Below, one piece after another: positions 22,996-35,163 of a stretch of 64,000 nt of DNA. Below the pieces are notes generated by a model. That model did not search any database. It was not told the DNA's origin and saw nothing but the letters and a program-made list of their open reading frames with translations. The stretch's first letter is position 1; every line of letters starts with the position of its first letter. Origin of the DNA: Chrysemys picta bellii (lineage: Eukaryota > Chordata > Testudines > Emydidae); NCBI RefSeq assembly GCF_011386835.1, contig NC_088801.1, forward strand, positions 20,260,824-20,324,823, given 5' to 3'. A program made the translations under genes and the position numbers.

Positions 22996-23441
22996 ATAAA
23001 CTTCCTAAAGATGCTCTACAGTAATTTAAGCTACTAGACTTGATTGGAAATCAAGAGAGTGTAAATTAAATGTAAAGACAACTAAAGGACCTAATTTAGG
23101 AATTTTTGGAAATATTCTAAAACATAAATAGGTTACTTTGGCTTTGAACTCAGGAGAAGAAGAGTTGAAGGAGAATATGATGTTTGGGAGTCAAACCTAG
23201 GGTTGATTTATGTTGGCCATGTTGGCATGATAACTTTCACACCTCCTCCTCTTTTTTCAGACTCCCACTTACTGGTCCACTAGAAATTCCCAGGCAAACA
23301 CCTCATCCTTGTAGCAGAATTTGGTCACATGGCAATTTGACAGAGAAATAAAAAGATACGTGAAAATACATCTCTTGCACCTGAAAGAAGTAAAAGTGCC
23401 TTTGTTTTTACCAAAACTTAAAATCAAGAAGCTTATATTGC

Positions 23442-23463
23442 CAAAAAAAAAAAAAAAAAAAAA
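23442..23463 (+). repeat. Poly-A run
   Basis: An uninterrupted run of about 22 A residues follows an A-rich stretch. It may be the tail of an unrecognised retroposon, but nothing upstream identifies one. Confidence 0.6.
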
Positions 23464-23666
23464 GCATGTAATATTAATAAAAATAACAATAAAAACCCTT
23501 TTAAAAGTTTGTTATTCAACTAGTAAAGATACTGACTTATTTAGTGCCTTTATGGCTTGATGTTCAGTATATATGGGTATTTAGACACAATTGTAAAATC
23601 TGTATGCACCAACTTCCTATTATGTCTAAGGGAATCATGATGCATGAATAAATGTTACCAGAAATA

Positions 23667-23735
23667 GTGCCTGGATCTCATGAGTTCTAGGCCCACGTCC
23701 AAACCACTAGACCACAGCATCTCCTGCTGCCAAAC
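23667..23735 (-). repeat. tRNA-derived SINE fragment (MIR-like), antisense
   Basis: Read on the minus strand it gives a tRNA-like head with 'gtggtctagtggttt' (A-box region) and 'cctagaactcatgagatcc' further along. This is the standard head of MIR-type SINEs. Only the head is preserved. Confidence 0.5.
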
Positions 23736-23757
23736 CCCTGCCAAGCATTTAGAGTAA

Positions 23758-24026
23758 AATTTTCAAGAGTACCTAAGTGACTTAAGAGAAAATCAATGGG
23801 ACCTAGCTGCTTAGGGACAAATTTTCAAAAGTATTTTGGGGCCTAGATACAGACAGGTGCCTACAGAGCTTTAAGCACCTAGGTAGGTTAGGCACCTATT
23901 AGGTGCTTTTGAAAATCTCTCTAGCTACCTGTCCACATCTCTAGGTAGTAAAATACCTTTAAAAATCTGGCCCTAAGTCCTAGGTCCCATTTACTTTCAA
24001 CAAGACTTAGGTTCCTAAGTGCCTAC
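23758..24026. repeat. Old palindromic repeat ('ttttgaaaat' / 'ggcacctaa' type), left part
   Basis: Inverted motifs such as 'attttcaagagtacctaag', 'gtgcttttgaaaatc' and 'ttaaaaatctggccct' mark a dispersed element with internal symmetry. It is interrupted at 24027 by another MITE and resumes after about 24275 ('cacttctgaaaatggga'). Confidence 0.45.
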
Positions 24027-24274
24027 GGGTACATCTACATTGCGATAAAAGACTCTTGGCACAGCCACAGCTGGCCCAGGTCAGTTGACTCAGGCTTGTG
24101 GGTCTCAGGCTGAGAGGCTATAAAATTGAGTGTAGACTTCAGGATCCAGCCCAAGCCCAAGCCCAAATCTAAATGTCTATGCTGCAATTTTATAGCCCTC
24201 TAGCCCAAGCCCCGCAAGCCTGAGTTAACTGACCTGGGCCAGCCACAGGTCTTTTACTGCATTGTAGACATACT
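24027..24274. mobile_element. MITE with GGGTACATCTACATTGC ends, nested in an older repeat
   Basis: The left end GGGTACATCTACATTG is mirrored at the right end by GCATTGTAGACATACT. The interior is a long imperfect palindrome: 'ccacagctggcccaggtcagttgact' near 24063 recurs inverted near 24225-24250. There is no coding capacity. It interrupts the old palindromic repeat on either side. Harbinger-type origin is possible but the TSD was not resolved. Confidence 0.65.
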
Positions 24275-24417
24275 CCATGTCACTTCTGAAAATGGGATCT
24301 TGTCACTATTATCCTCTCTCTATCTCCATTTTCCCCATCTGTTAAATTAGGTTACTAGTAATTAGCAAAAATTATTGCACATATTTATTGGGTATTTCAG
24401 CAGGGGTTGTGAGGCAA

Positions 24418-24482
24418 ACATTATCATCCCCATTCTACAGATGGCGAAACTGAGATGCAGAGGTTGAGTGACTTGCTTGGGA
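24418..24482 (-). repeat. MIR-like SINE fragment, antisense
   Basis: 'tcatccccattctacagatgg', 'gaaactgagatgcagagg' and 'gagtgacttgcttggg' read together as the antisense of the conserved MIR core. This is a diagnostic series for MIR. Confidence 0.65.
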
Positions 24483-24493
24483 AGATGGGAGAT

Positions 24494-24690
24494 GCGTTGT
24501 GATCTAGTGCATTAAGCTTGGGTATCACCATCAGGACACGCAGGTGTCAGTTTTCTACACTGTCTGCTGTGTGATTTTTTTTAAACAATATCCGTAACTT
24601 CTCTGTACCTCAGTTACGCTACATGTAAAATGTGACTAATATTTACCTACCGCACAGGACTAGATCAACCGATGTTTGAAAATCATGTTT
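24494..24690 (+). repeat. MIR-like SINE
   Basis: The order tRNA-like head ('tgatctagtgcattaagcttggg'), 'ctgctgtgtga', 'acttctctgtacctcagtta', 'atgtaaaatgtgactaatatt' and 'tacctaccgcacaggac' is the sense order of MIR. It lies back to back with the antisense fragment at 24418-24482. Confidence 0.7.
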
Positions 24691-24980
24691 AAATCCTTAT
24701 GTGGAAGGTGCAAGGTATCACCATTATATTTCATTAATACAAACTGAAATATAATTCCCATTCCACCTTCTTAATATACATCTTTCATGCCACACAATGG
24801 AAATTTCACAACTTTGTTAATCCTACTACCCACAACAGTTGGTCTGTTTTAAACTTCAGTCTCCTTCCATCCTCCTTAAACTACCTATACTCTACTGCAT
24901 TAAGCCATGATAGTTGTAGTTTTATGTTTTCTGCAGCGTCAAGCAAAACACCAAAATAAACAAGGTGAAATCTTGGCCCT

Positions 24981-25150
24981 ACTAAAAGCATTGGCCTGCT
25001 AAACCCAGGGATGTGAGTTCAATCCTTGAGGGGGCCATTTAGGGAACTGGGGTAAAAATCTGTCTGGGGATTGGTACTGCTTTGGGCAGGAGGTTGGACT
25101 AGATGACCTCCTGAGGTCTCTTCCAACTCTAATATTCTATAATTCTATAA
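24981..25150 (+). repeat. CryI-type tortoise Pol III SINE
   Basis: A tRNA-derived head includes AGCATTGGCCTGCTAAACCC and a B box GTGAGTTCAATCC at 25013-25025. The body has 'gggggccatttagg' and 'aaatctgtctggggattgg', and the tail GGTTGGACTAGATGACC ... 'ttccaactctaatattctata' is shared with CR1. The first part of the tRNA head (A box) is missing or decayed. This family is known from cryptodiran turtles and is the best single organism marker in the window. Confidence 0.8.
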
Positions 25151-28100
25151 CTCCTACTGAATTCAATAAGAACAGGAATTCACCCACAGGATTTAAGGTG
25201 ACTGGATAGTCTTGGTTTTCTATCCGAAATGCAAAATATCCAGGATTTGCCATGTCAACCAGCTGTGATTATTGCAGGCACAATTACCCTCACATAGAGG
25301 GGGCTCGGGTTAGCAGGGATAAAGAGGCACAATTCAGGTTTGAGGAGACCTTAGCACTGCATTTCATACTTTTCAACACATACATCTATTAATTACAAAC
25401 TTAACTTTGAGTAGGCTAACTTTCAAGATATTTGTGTTTCTTCTAATCTTACAGTGTTCCAGTAAGGTTCTTTTCCCCTTACAGTTGTACTTTTTTATCA
25501 ATGACTTAACGCTATTTTAACAAAGACTGTGTCAAATCTAATTTTGAATAAAGGTAATTATTTCAGCTACTTAAAAAAATTAAACACAAATGGACTAATT
25601 TTTTTACTGATTTTCCCTTAAACTAAAGATACCTTAACCAGTCTTACTGAGGAAAAAGTTCTTAAATAAACTTCTCCATTGCATGTGCACACACACTCAC
25701 AAAACAAACAATTTAAAATAACTCATCTGCTTTTAAAAGATATTTATAAAACAACTGGCTCTTAGCTGAACAGCATGTTTGACAACTCTACCAAGTGAGA
25801 ATGTTCATGGCTAAGTTAGAAATGAGTTTCATGAGAATGCTGACATAACTTGAACTATAGGCACTAGAAAGTGCTGCTATTTTATATTTATTGATTTATT
25901 TATTTCAAATCTTATGCCCGAAAGCTTCAGGAAGTAGAATTTGAAGAACAAGCAAGCAGTTAAACTACCCTGTTACAGAACCATTACAATGCACTGCACT
26001 AGCATTTGTCTATAACTGTAAAACACTGAGATAAAGAACTACTGGCCCATTCTTACGGAGATAAAGGAAAATCAGACTTGCATCCATGATTCAAATGCAA
26101 AAATACATAACCATTAATATTACCTGGAATTAAGAAAGCAAAGGTGCGTTGTTTGCTTGTTTAAGTAGTTCCACACATTTGAAACTAGGGACCTATGTAA
26201 ATAATTTTAAAATGCTGTTGTGAAACATACGACATTTTTCATCATCAAAATATAAATAGGGGAAATACAATGAAGTTAAGAAAAAAAGCAGGCTAAATAT
26301 CAGGAAAACTTGCTAACAGTAAGATTTATTAGAATTGGGAATAATCTCCCAAGGAGAGCGGAGAAGCCCTATCTCTTCAGACTCTTAATATTATATTTGA
26401 CAAAACACTGGCAAATGTACTGTAGAAAATAATCCAGTAATGCTAGAGACTGTAGTAGATGACCCTAGTACTTTAGTTCTTTTCCACTTCTAATGGGGTG
26501 AGTCCATTATTCATAAAATATAATTACTAATGCAGCACTGAGTAATTGACAATTGAACATCTTAATTAATATTAATATTAAATGTAAAGCAATTGCAACT
26601 ACTGGTTATAATACTGTAGCAGCTTTTTATTTTGTCTTGTTGCCATTTAGCCAATAACTGCCTAAATGAGTATTGACTGTGCACAAATTATCATTCTGAC
26701 GTATATTGACTAGGGATGTATGGAGTAAACTGATTTATAAATTGAAGATACTCCTAGAGAAGTGAGTTAGCACACCTCTAATCTGATATAATGGCATGCA
26801 TTCTCATTGTTTAATATACTTGAATATATAAAGTAGTGTGAAAAAGTGTGTATGTGTATACAGACTTCAAAATCAGTATATGCCTTTCAAATACAAATGG
26901 AACAGAAACTGGATAAAGTGTATATTTTATTTTTATTCTAAATGCCTTAAGAAATATGGCACACTCTCACTGATGTATTTACTTTTTGCATTTTAGTACC
27001 TTTTCCCATTAACCATGAATATTACATACTTAAGTAGAAATTAACCTAAAAAATCATCATCCCAAATCCTGTAAGAAATTTTGAAGTGAAGGCTTGCTGC
27101 TTATACAAAGTTTGCTGGGTTACAAACATTTTGCTCTATCACAACTCTAAAAATTGTAATTTTCTCTTCATTGTCTGAAATGCGGAACCCCTTGTAGTAT
27201 ATTAAGATTTTCTATGTTGATCTTTGATGGTTTAAAAAGACAAGACAAGAATTGATATTTAAATATCACCAATACCAACTTGCTAAAATTCTACTAATTA
27301 GATTCCAAGAAGCAATTATTCACTTGAAAAATCTAATCTATATACCACCATAGGTACCAAGTGTTCAAAATTCAAATTAGTATTCTTTGTTTAGAACAAA
27401 ATAACAATAAAACTATAGCTTAACTTTAGTTAACAGAGGGCAAAGGCTAAATAAATGTCCAGTATACCTCAAAAGTATAAACACAACTTTTTTAATATTA
27501 GCATTACTTGGTACCCCTAAGCTACCCCTAAAATGTAAGACATTCTTGCTTTGTTTCAAATTATTTTTGATTAAATTCATGATAAGCATTGCAGGACTAA
27601 GTGCCTCCAAAGTTTTAATTGTTTGTGATGTAAATAGTAAAAAGGCAGAAAAATAAAGACTCCCACCCCCTGTGAGTTATACAGCTTGTATCATCTGAGA
27701 ACAGGTATTGACTTCATGTGATTTTTGTAGCATCAAGGAAAACATATTTTGATTCGTCAAAGTGATCAGCGTTCACACTAAACAGTTTTAAAGACCACAG
27801 CAAGTAAGTTCACATCATCATCCATAAAAAATGTGGAACACAACTGATGCCTGTTGGGACAAGTTTTAATCATTCCCTTTGATATCTGGTAATAAAAAAG
27901 CAAAAGCAAAAGTGTTTCAATTTAGTTCTCTCCTCCTCAGCAATTTAGTAATCCATTTACTGCTTTCCATTCACATCCCTAACCCCTGTGTGTTGGTTAG
28001 CTAGAAACTGTGCTGTAAGAATGTGAAGAATGTAAACAGCCTTTTATTGTCCAAAAGGATAGCAGTGTGAAAGAAATGTGTGCCTTATCGCAAGACTGCA

Positions 28101-29690
28101 GCTCCGTACTTCATTGCCATGATAAAGTGCTGAAGCAAAAAACATTACAAGACAAGCACAATCCAAAAACGGATTAGAATTTGACATAAGCTTCCTCAAA
28201 AACTAATCAATCAACTCATGCTGTAATATTAGAATCCAGTTCTTAAGGAGGGTGTTTAATCCCTTCAAGGTTTATTACACATTCCCTATTGACTATGGTG
28301 ACAAACTTTCAGATACAAGACAGCTAGGAAGAGAGGCAGAACTTTTGCAGCATAAATCAGAGATAACTGCTCACACAATTAACATGCTCCTGAAAAAAGG
28401 CATTTTGAAATAAAATTACAATGTTTCCTTTGCTTTCAGGTAAGGCTGGCAAACTCCTTTTTAGGTTCTTTTTTTTTTTTCTTTCTCAAATTCAATTTAT
28501 TTTTCACTAATATCCCAAGAACAAGAATTTTATTTTATCATTAAAAGGGGTGTGCTAGATATCACACTCTTTACACACCTATTTCAAATGAAGCATCTCA
28601 TTTCATTTTGTAGCTCCAGCTTTTTAAATCTATATTGCCTAAACATACTACTTCAGTCACTCAAATTCTTTTGCATTTAACGTATAATTAAACAGTACTA
28701 CACAGGCACATCTTTCTGTATCTAATCCAAATGGACAGAAATCCTTGCGTGGAGTCCAACAAAGAATCATAAACTCTACAATAACTGTTTAATATGAAGT
28801 CAGGAAAACAGAAAAGTTCATAAGGACAAATAATTTTAAACCAGTGTTTGTCATCCACTTCCTTAAAATAGTTAACTAAATTGGTACCAGGCAATGCTAA
28901 CTGTGGATCTAGAGTAAGTTTCAGAAGTGGAATTGTGATACTCTGAAGCATCACATAGCTCAGGATATTCAACATGTCCACAGTCACAGATATATCCTAA
29001 AGGCAGTTATAGCTTCTAGTGTTAGACAGCATTATTTAAAATACAGGCCTTAGAAATGTGAAATCCCTATTAAACTTATTGAAAAATATTACCAAAAAAA
29101 TACAGAGAAAACTCTTAAAAGAGAATCTTAATTTACGGGACTGTAACAATCAGTTGCTTTGGTGCAAGCTGTGGCTGCCTTTGTTGCATTAAAGTCTACT
29201 CCCTATTTTATCTCCAAAAGACAGTAGGCAGGTAGACAGCAATGATTACCTTTCCCAAGTAACATGACAGCAGTTTAATGGGAGAGAATATACAGATTGT
29301 GTATTAAGAACTCTTATTTAGTTGCTCTTAGAGTTGCACGAAACAAGCAGACAGAAAAGAGAGTGTTAAATGTCATGCTCCTAGCAAAAAGGCACCACAA
29401 TCCAGCATAATCACCACCTAGCACAAATGTTTGATGAAGGGGCATGTGCTCCATTACTTTGGATATCTGAGACTGGTTACAAAAAACTAAACTCATCCTA
29501 GATAATTAAATAAACCTTCCGCAAAGACTCTGGGTTACGGTATTTCTAGCCTACATAACAACCTGCAAAGGAATGCTTGCTGCTTTTGACACAGAGATAG
29601 ATGCAAACGCCTTTCAGAAACGCCTTGGCTATAGATTTCCAAGGGCTCTGCAGTTACTTTTAGCATAAAGATTTTTTTTAAAAAAAAGCA
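25151..29690. other. Repeat-poor AT-rich stretch leading to the CpG island
   Basis: Apart from a diverged CR1 tail at about 26275-26510, I recognise no repeat and no coding exon in some 4.5 kb. If the minus-strand exon at 29786 is real, this is the start of its first intron. Low repeat density next to a CpG island is what one expects of a region under regulatory constraint, but conservation cannot be judged here. Confidence 0.4.
26275..26510 (+). repeat. CR1-like LINE 3' end, heavily diverged
   Basis: 'aggctaaatatcaggaaaactt', 'gggaataatctcccaagga', 'gagaagccctatctcttc' and 'gtagtagatgaccc' appear in CR1 3'-end order. Old and 5'-truncated. Confidence 0.5.
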
Positions 29691-29785
29691 GACTTACAAG
29701 CTGAAGGAAGCTCTGTACCACAATAAGAGGCAGGGGCTGCAGGTACATCATTCTGGCGTGGAGTCTAGGAGATGATTTCCCTTAC

Positions 29786-29836
29786 TTGGATCTTGCACAT
29801 CTCCACTTTGGGGGGCAGGACTGAGTACAGGGACAT
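29786..29836 (-). CDS. Candidate first coding exon of an unidentified host gene
   Basis: On the minus strand an ATG at 29836 opens 17 codons (MSLYSVLPPKVEMCKIQ) and runs in phase 0 into a good splice donor, CAA|GTAAGG, whose intron begins at 29785. An in-frame TAA lies six codons before the ATG, so this is the first possible start in its frame. The exon sits about 45 bp outside the edge of the CpG island, where a first coding exon is expected. A second donor, CTT|GTAAGT (intron from 29697), lies 88 bp further on. It follows an ATGATG that opens a short hydrophobic reading frame (MMYLQPLPLIVVQSFLQL), so alternative first-exon use is possible. I do not recognise the protein from 17 residues and see no second exon in the window. 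Confidence 0.4.
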
Positions 29837-29879
29837 ACCACTGTGATCACCTTAAGCAAAACACAAGCAGGGAGAATCA

Positions 29880-30745
29880 AACCCCCAACACATCCTCAGC
29901 GCAGCGCTCCGCTTGCCAGGCAGCGGGGCCACCTGAACTGGCCACGGCAGATCCCTTCCGTGCCGCTGCAGGACTGGACCTGAGATCCGAGGGGGCCGTC
30001 ACCTCCCCCGCCCCCCCCGGGGGCCGAGCGGCAGCGGCAGCAGCAGCCCCGCTGCGCGCGCCAGCCGGCTCTCGAGCTGCCGCCCCGCGCGCTGGCTGCG
30101 CGAGGCAGGGCGGGGAGGAGCTTGGGAGCGGCGGGGTCCCGCCGAGAGTTGGGGGCGGCGTGGCAGTGAGGAGCCGGGGTGCGGGAGGGGAGCTGGGGCG
30201 GCGGGAGCCAGGCGCGCCTGGGGGAAGTGCAGTGGCTGGGCCGGGGCGTGCCCGGGGGAGCGGCGCTCCGAGCGGGTCCCGCGGGGCAGGGGCGCCACGG
30301 CCGGGGAGGAGCTGAGGCGGCGGGGCCGGGGTGGGGGAGAGCCGCGGCGGGGCGCTGGAAGTCCCGGCCGGGAAGCGGCCTGTCCCCGTGGCACGTCGGG
30401 CGGCATCTCTCTGACTGAGGCAGGAGCTTCGTGTCCACGGCCCCGGGATGTAACGCCCAGGGGGCGGGCGCCGGGCACCTCCGCACCGGGGAGCGGCTCC
30501 CCCCAGGCGCGCGGGGGCGGGGTGGGGGATGGACTCACGTGCGCGGGCCAAGGGGGTCCGGGCCAACCCCCCTCCGCGCGGGTGCTCCTGCGGCGGTGTC
30601 CCGGCAGCGCCCCTGCCCGCCTAGAGCCCCGCAGCGGGGAAGGGGAGCAAGGCAGTTCGCTGGGAGTGGGGCCGCTCTAACGGGGGGCAGAAATGTCCCG
30701 CTCTGCGCTATGAGGAAGGGGGGGATTATGGGGCTGGGGTAAGGA
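29880..30745. promoter_or_regulatory. CpG island, probable host gene promoter
   Basis: About 870 bp of very GC-rich sequence with frequent CpG stands out against AT-rich flanks. It shows no TIRs, TSDs or tandem units of the kind found in this window's GC-rich transposons. GC-box-like sequences occur, for example within CGCGGGGGCGGGGTGGG near 30508-30525. A candidate exon with a splice donor lies just outside on the minus-strand side. On the other side a plus-strand donor-like GGG|GTAAGG (intron from 30739) occurs, so divergent transcription is possible. The long frames inside (up to 229 codons on the minus strand) are Pro/Ala/Arg-rich composition effects. Confidence 0.7.
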
Positions 30746-31639
30746 TTGGCGTTAGCGGGTCTGTACTTTACTGCTAACCCTTAAGCCATGCCTGGCCCGC
30801 ACGGCTCTGCTGCAGGATGAGGACTGACTAAGTAAAGCAAGTTTGCATTTTTCACCCAGGGACAGGACACACTGGGGATGACCTTGAACATCATTTCCAT
30901 CCCTTTTGTCCCATTGCTGCTTCCTTGAGGATCTGGAGGTTCCAGCCTGGGTGCTTAAGACATTTTAAAACAGGGATGGAGGTGGTTAAAGAAAAGTATT
31001 TAAAATGATCAACTATTTAACCCCCCACCCCCTACAATCTCACTCTTCTCACTGCTTTCCCCTCTAAAAGGAAGGGGAGAGTGGTTTGACTTAATTTACA
31101 CATTTTATCCTGACTTTTAAGGAGGCCCACTGTATTTAAAGGGCCTCTTTTCCCTTATGAATCTCTAGTTGCAGCTCAGATACAATGCTGGAGAGCTGGA
31201 GTGCATATGGGAAAGTGTGTGTTTTGTTTTCAGCGTTGTTCTATCGGAAAATGATGCTTGGCAGAAGCAGGGCTACCCCACTACAGGACTTGCAAAAGTC
31301 AGTTTATGTTACAGTATTTAGGCATTTGGAGCTAGTTATAGGAAACTATTTAGGGTTCAACCCAATGAGATTTCACTCTCTTCCCATGTGACTCAAGAAT
31401 GTTGCCAGAAAGACTGACTATCCTTTATAAAATGCACTTTTCCATGTTACATACCTTAGCAAGGTCCATTGCTTCTTCGGGGGGAGCATGAATGCAGGTG
31501 GCTGCACCAGCTATTTCATCACAGCTAAGGTCCATCATCACCATAACTCTGGAGACACAACTTTCTCCAGGGGGATCAGAGCACACAAACACTATTAATT
31601 AACTCACCCCTCTGAGCTAGAACAGCAGCCATTCTATAT

Positions 31640-31732
31640 GCATCCGAAGAAGTGGGCTGTAGTCCACAAAAGCTTATGCTCTAATAAATTTGTTAGTCTC
31701 TAAGGTGCCACAAGTACTCCTGTTCTTTTTAC
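31640..31732 (+). repeat. Retroposon 3' fragment, copy 2
   Basis: GAAGAAGTGGGCTGTAGTCC, AAAGCTTATGCTCTAATAAA and TTTGTTAGTCTCTAAGGTGC appear in order, better preserved than the copy at 11171. The 5' part of the parent element is absent. Confidence 0.75.
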
Positions 31733-33654
31733 AAGAAAGGGAAAGTTCTTAGAGCAGATTGTTTTCACATTCAGGAAAAAGAGAGTGTTATTGCTCACGT
31801 TATAGAAGAGAGTAGAATCTAGCACATAGGTAATGAGATACACGCATGGCAAGTCAGTTGATACACATGTTCGAAAAGATCCAGGGAAGGAGCAGTGAGT
31901 CCAAGCAAAACAAACCAGGATTAAATGATTTTCTTTTAGTGGCTACAAAAACCAACAACAAAAACACACACCTGGGCCAATTTTTGAGAGAAGGATAAGA
32001 AGCTTGATGCTTTTCACTCTCTGTCCTCGTCCCCTAAGTGCCAGATGATTAGTTAAACCCTGAAAAAGGAGAAGTAATGTTTTGAAAACATGGTGTGTTC
32101 ATGAGGCAAACTGTTCAGCTGAAGTTCCAATGTGCTCATAGAACAGATAGGTGCGTTGAATACACACACCTACTGCTTTCTCTGGAAGTGAAGTGGCAGT
32201 GCTTATATTTTTAATTGATGTGATTGTTCCGAGCTTGGCAGTGCCACATCTTTCTAATCTGTAATTTACATGTGATGTGATATGCAACCTCTCTACCACC
32301 AAGCTGAAATTGGGATAGCAGCAGTCGTTTCATTTTTCAAAACCGTGCCTGTCATCTGCAGATTAGTTTCCCCCTAATTTTCTCTTGCCGTGTCTCATCT
32401 TATTACTAACTCCATGTTCCAATTTCATTCTGACTGCCCCTATATTTTAAACTTCTCAAAGCCTCACTAGTAAAAAAATATGTTTAAAAATTCTTTAACT
32501 GTCCAGGAAAACTGGCACAATTTTACCAGATGATTACAATAATGTAGTTGTATGCATTAGTTTCCCAATTAGGTTCCTCTTCTGTATGTGTCATATATGG
32601 ATTTGTATTCTGTGCATGGGATATAGACTTAAATCTCAGGTATTCATTTGGGGCTGAAAAATTACACTTGATCCATAACAATAAACAAAATTCAACTAGT
32701 TAAACTCTAAAATGAGTTCATTTTCCTCACACTCCGAAGATACAGAAAATACCTTGAACAAACACAGATGCTCATTGAGACCATCCATTACAATTCAATC
32801 TGCATAAGTTCAGATATTTTTAGAATATTTAATATTTTGAAAATTTGCCCCAGTCATATGTTCATTTTAGCAGATCTGCGTAGTGCTGCATTTTTACTTT
32901 AAAAAAAGAAAAGAAAAAGAGAATAATCAATTTAAATGACATATGGATTTACACTTATTTAACAGAATTTGAATCTAAATGTTACTTCCATATCCTGGGT
33001 TAAAAATAAATGGTGCCTTCTACAAACATATTTGTTTGGGGACTATGTATGTTAATTTCAATGAAAAGAAATTATATTTATCCACATATAAGTTAAACAA
33101 TTATTAAATCAGCTAATGTATTAATGAGAGAGTGCCCATTTCTATCAAGGCAGTGACATCTACAGAACATCCTATTCTATGCTGAGCTAGATAGATTACC
33201 ATCGGACAAATGCATTCCTAAGCATAGTAGCTATAACACAATCTCTCTACCCTCTAATAAATGGAAACATCTTGAGCGCTATCTGCTGTACAAAGGTAGT
33301 ACTACTAACATATAGATAGAGACATGCAAGCACACTGCAAAGATCTTTTCCCCCCCAAATCAGGGTTACATTATGCAGTAGGTTGAAAAGAATGTTATGC
33401 AATTAGTCCGAATTGTAAAGACTGAATTCGGATGAAGCATTTAGATAGATCTTTCTAAAATGAAAAGCTGTATGCTATAAATTCAAGGAAAGCTGAATTT
33501 CTGTAATTGGCTTTTAATGGAACAATAGCGTTTAAACTAAAGTACTTTAGTTCTATCCGATTAAATACAAACAGACTCAATTTAAATGACATTTACATTG
33601 TCACACAAACTATCAAAAGTTGGCCTTAAATCATACTTTTCCCAGATTCAGAAT

Positions 33655-33720
33655 AAATGTTTGTAAAGCGCTTTGAAGATGAAAAGCACTATGCACAGTA
33701 AATGGTAAGTATTATTAGTT
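33655..33720 (+). repeat. L2/MIR-type 3' tail
   Basis: 'tgtaaagcgctttgaagatg', 'gaaaagcactatgcacagtaa' and 'gtaagtattatta' form the conserved tail of an old CORE/L2-type retroposon. The head is missing. Confidence 0.5.
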
Positions 33721-35163
33721 GTATTCCATCCTAGAGAATTCACAGTTAAGAATGAAATGTTAGGCCTAAACTTTTGCATTCCCTTGCTTTGGTGTGTTAG
33801 TGTCAACCTAAAATGTTGTTTGAATGTGGGTGTGTTAATTTTCTGGTCTAATTTGAAGAAAATAAAAAATCTTTCCCCGAAGGTTATAAAATACATAAAC
33901 TGCAGGAACAGTGCTGCCCTGACTGGGGGGATGGACTAGATTATCCAGTACTGGGATGCCCACAGTATGGTCTCAGTGCCAAATATGGTCCCAAACCATC
34001 TCTGCCTGTAACTACAGGGTAAGGACAAAGATGATTAACAGCAGATTTTTAATGCTAGTAAATCTAGTCAACAGCAACTTCTGTTCCTCTATCAAATAAC
34101 ATACAAGCACAAGCAAATAGGACTTTTATTTATCCCTGTGCCAGTGTGGCATTCAGTCTCACTCTTCAAGTTGCTGTTCAAACTCATTTATTTTGGTTAA
34201 TCTTAAAGCGCATCCTCCACCCCACCCTTCTCCCCATTCTGTCCTCTAATTTTAATAAAGCAAATAAAAAGGAACAAAGTAGGCACATACCCAACAATGA
34301 ACATGTCAAGGGTCACCACTGAGGGTAGAGGGAAGAACTGGGTCCCACACCAGAAAGAAAACAATAATGGATGGAGTAGCTGTTAAATGGGTTCACTCTT
34401 CCTTCTCCGAGAGGTTCCAGAAACCAGTGCTGGGCAAAGGCTCTTACATCTGGCGTTCAACAAGCATCCATCTCGTCACCCCTTATATTCATTATGAAAA
34501 GCTGTAATTAGGGGAGAGGTTGAGACTTTGGACTGCAGTATCCCCACATGACCATGGTCGCTGGAGGAGCCACACAGAATGCTCAATTGGGGCAAACTGC
34601 AAAGAATAGGGCAGATGATCCCCGAAACTAGTGATTTAGTCTTATAATTAGATTCACCATGCCAGTAACAAAACAGCTTCTGTAATACCTTACTGGTTAG
34701 CAATCCAGCATTTGGCTCCCACCTAGACAGCCAGCTGTATATAGTGAGGGTTTTTAAAAATCGTATTCACCATATATAAAGTTCTACTAATCCCAAGAGA
34801 TTGGACACATTATTCACCAGGTCAATGAATATTTCAGATCTTACTCAAATACATGCTCACAGCCAATTCTTATTAACTACATCTAAGATTTATTAAAAAA
34901 GAAAAGAGATTTACTCTGGTTAAAGATCATTATATATACAGATCTGAATAAAGTTCTTATATCAATTTCATAGTAGAGATGGCGAGACTGCTGATTTGTA
35001 AAAGTCCTTTCTGAATCAGTTCAATAGGTGATAGTCCAATAGGCAGACCATGTGAAGAGTTTGTTCAAATTCTTCCATGAGAATTCGCAGGGATAATCCA
35101 GGGTACACCTGGAGACCTCAGTCTTGAGACTTGAACCTTTCCTGACAAAGTTTAAGCAGATCT

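Larger units (their letters stand above)
30760..34690. other. Non-coding stretch upstream of the CpG island
   Basis: No coding exon is recognised. A retroposon tail lies at 31640-31732 and an L2/MIR-type tail at 33655-33720. The remainder is AT-rich sequence with scattered short homopolymers. Confidence 0.4.

Noticed and set aside
29877..30566. 229-, 196- and 179-codon minus-strand frames across the CpG island
   Set aside because: Pro/Ala/Arg-rich composition effect of the island. No domain is visible and the three frames overlap one another. A coding first exon here cannot be fully excluded, but the 29786-29836 exon is better supported.
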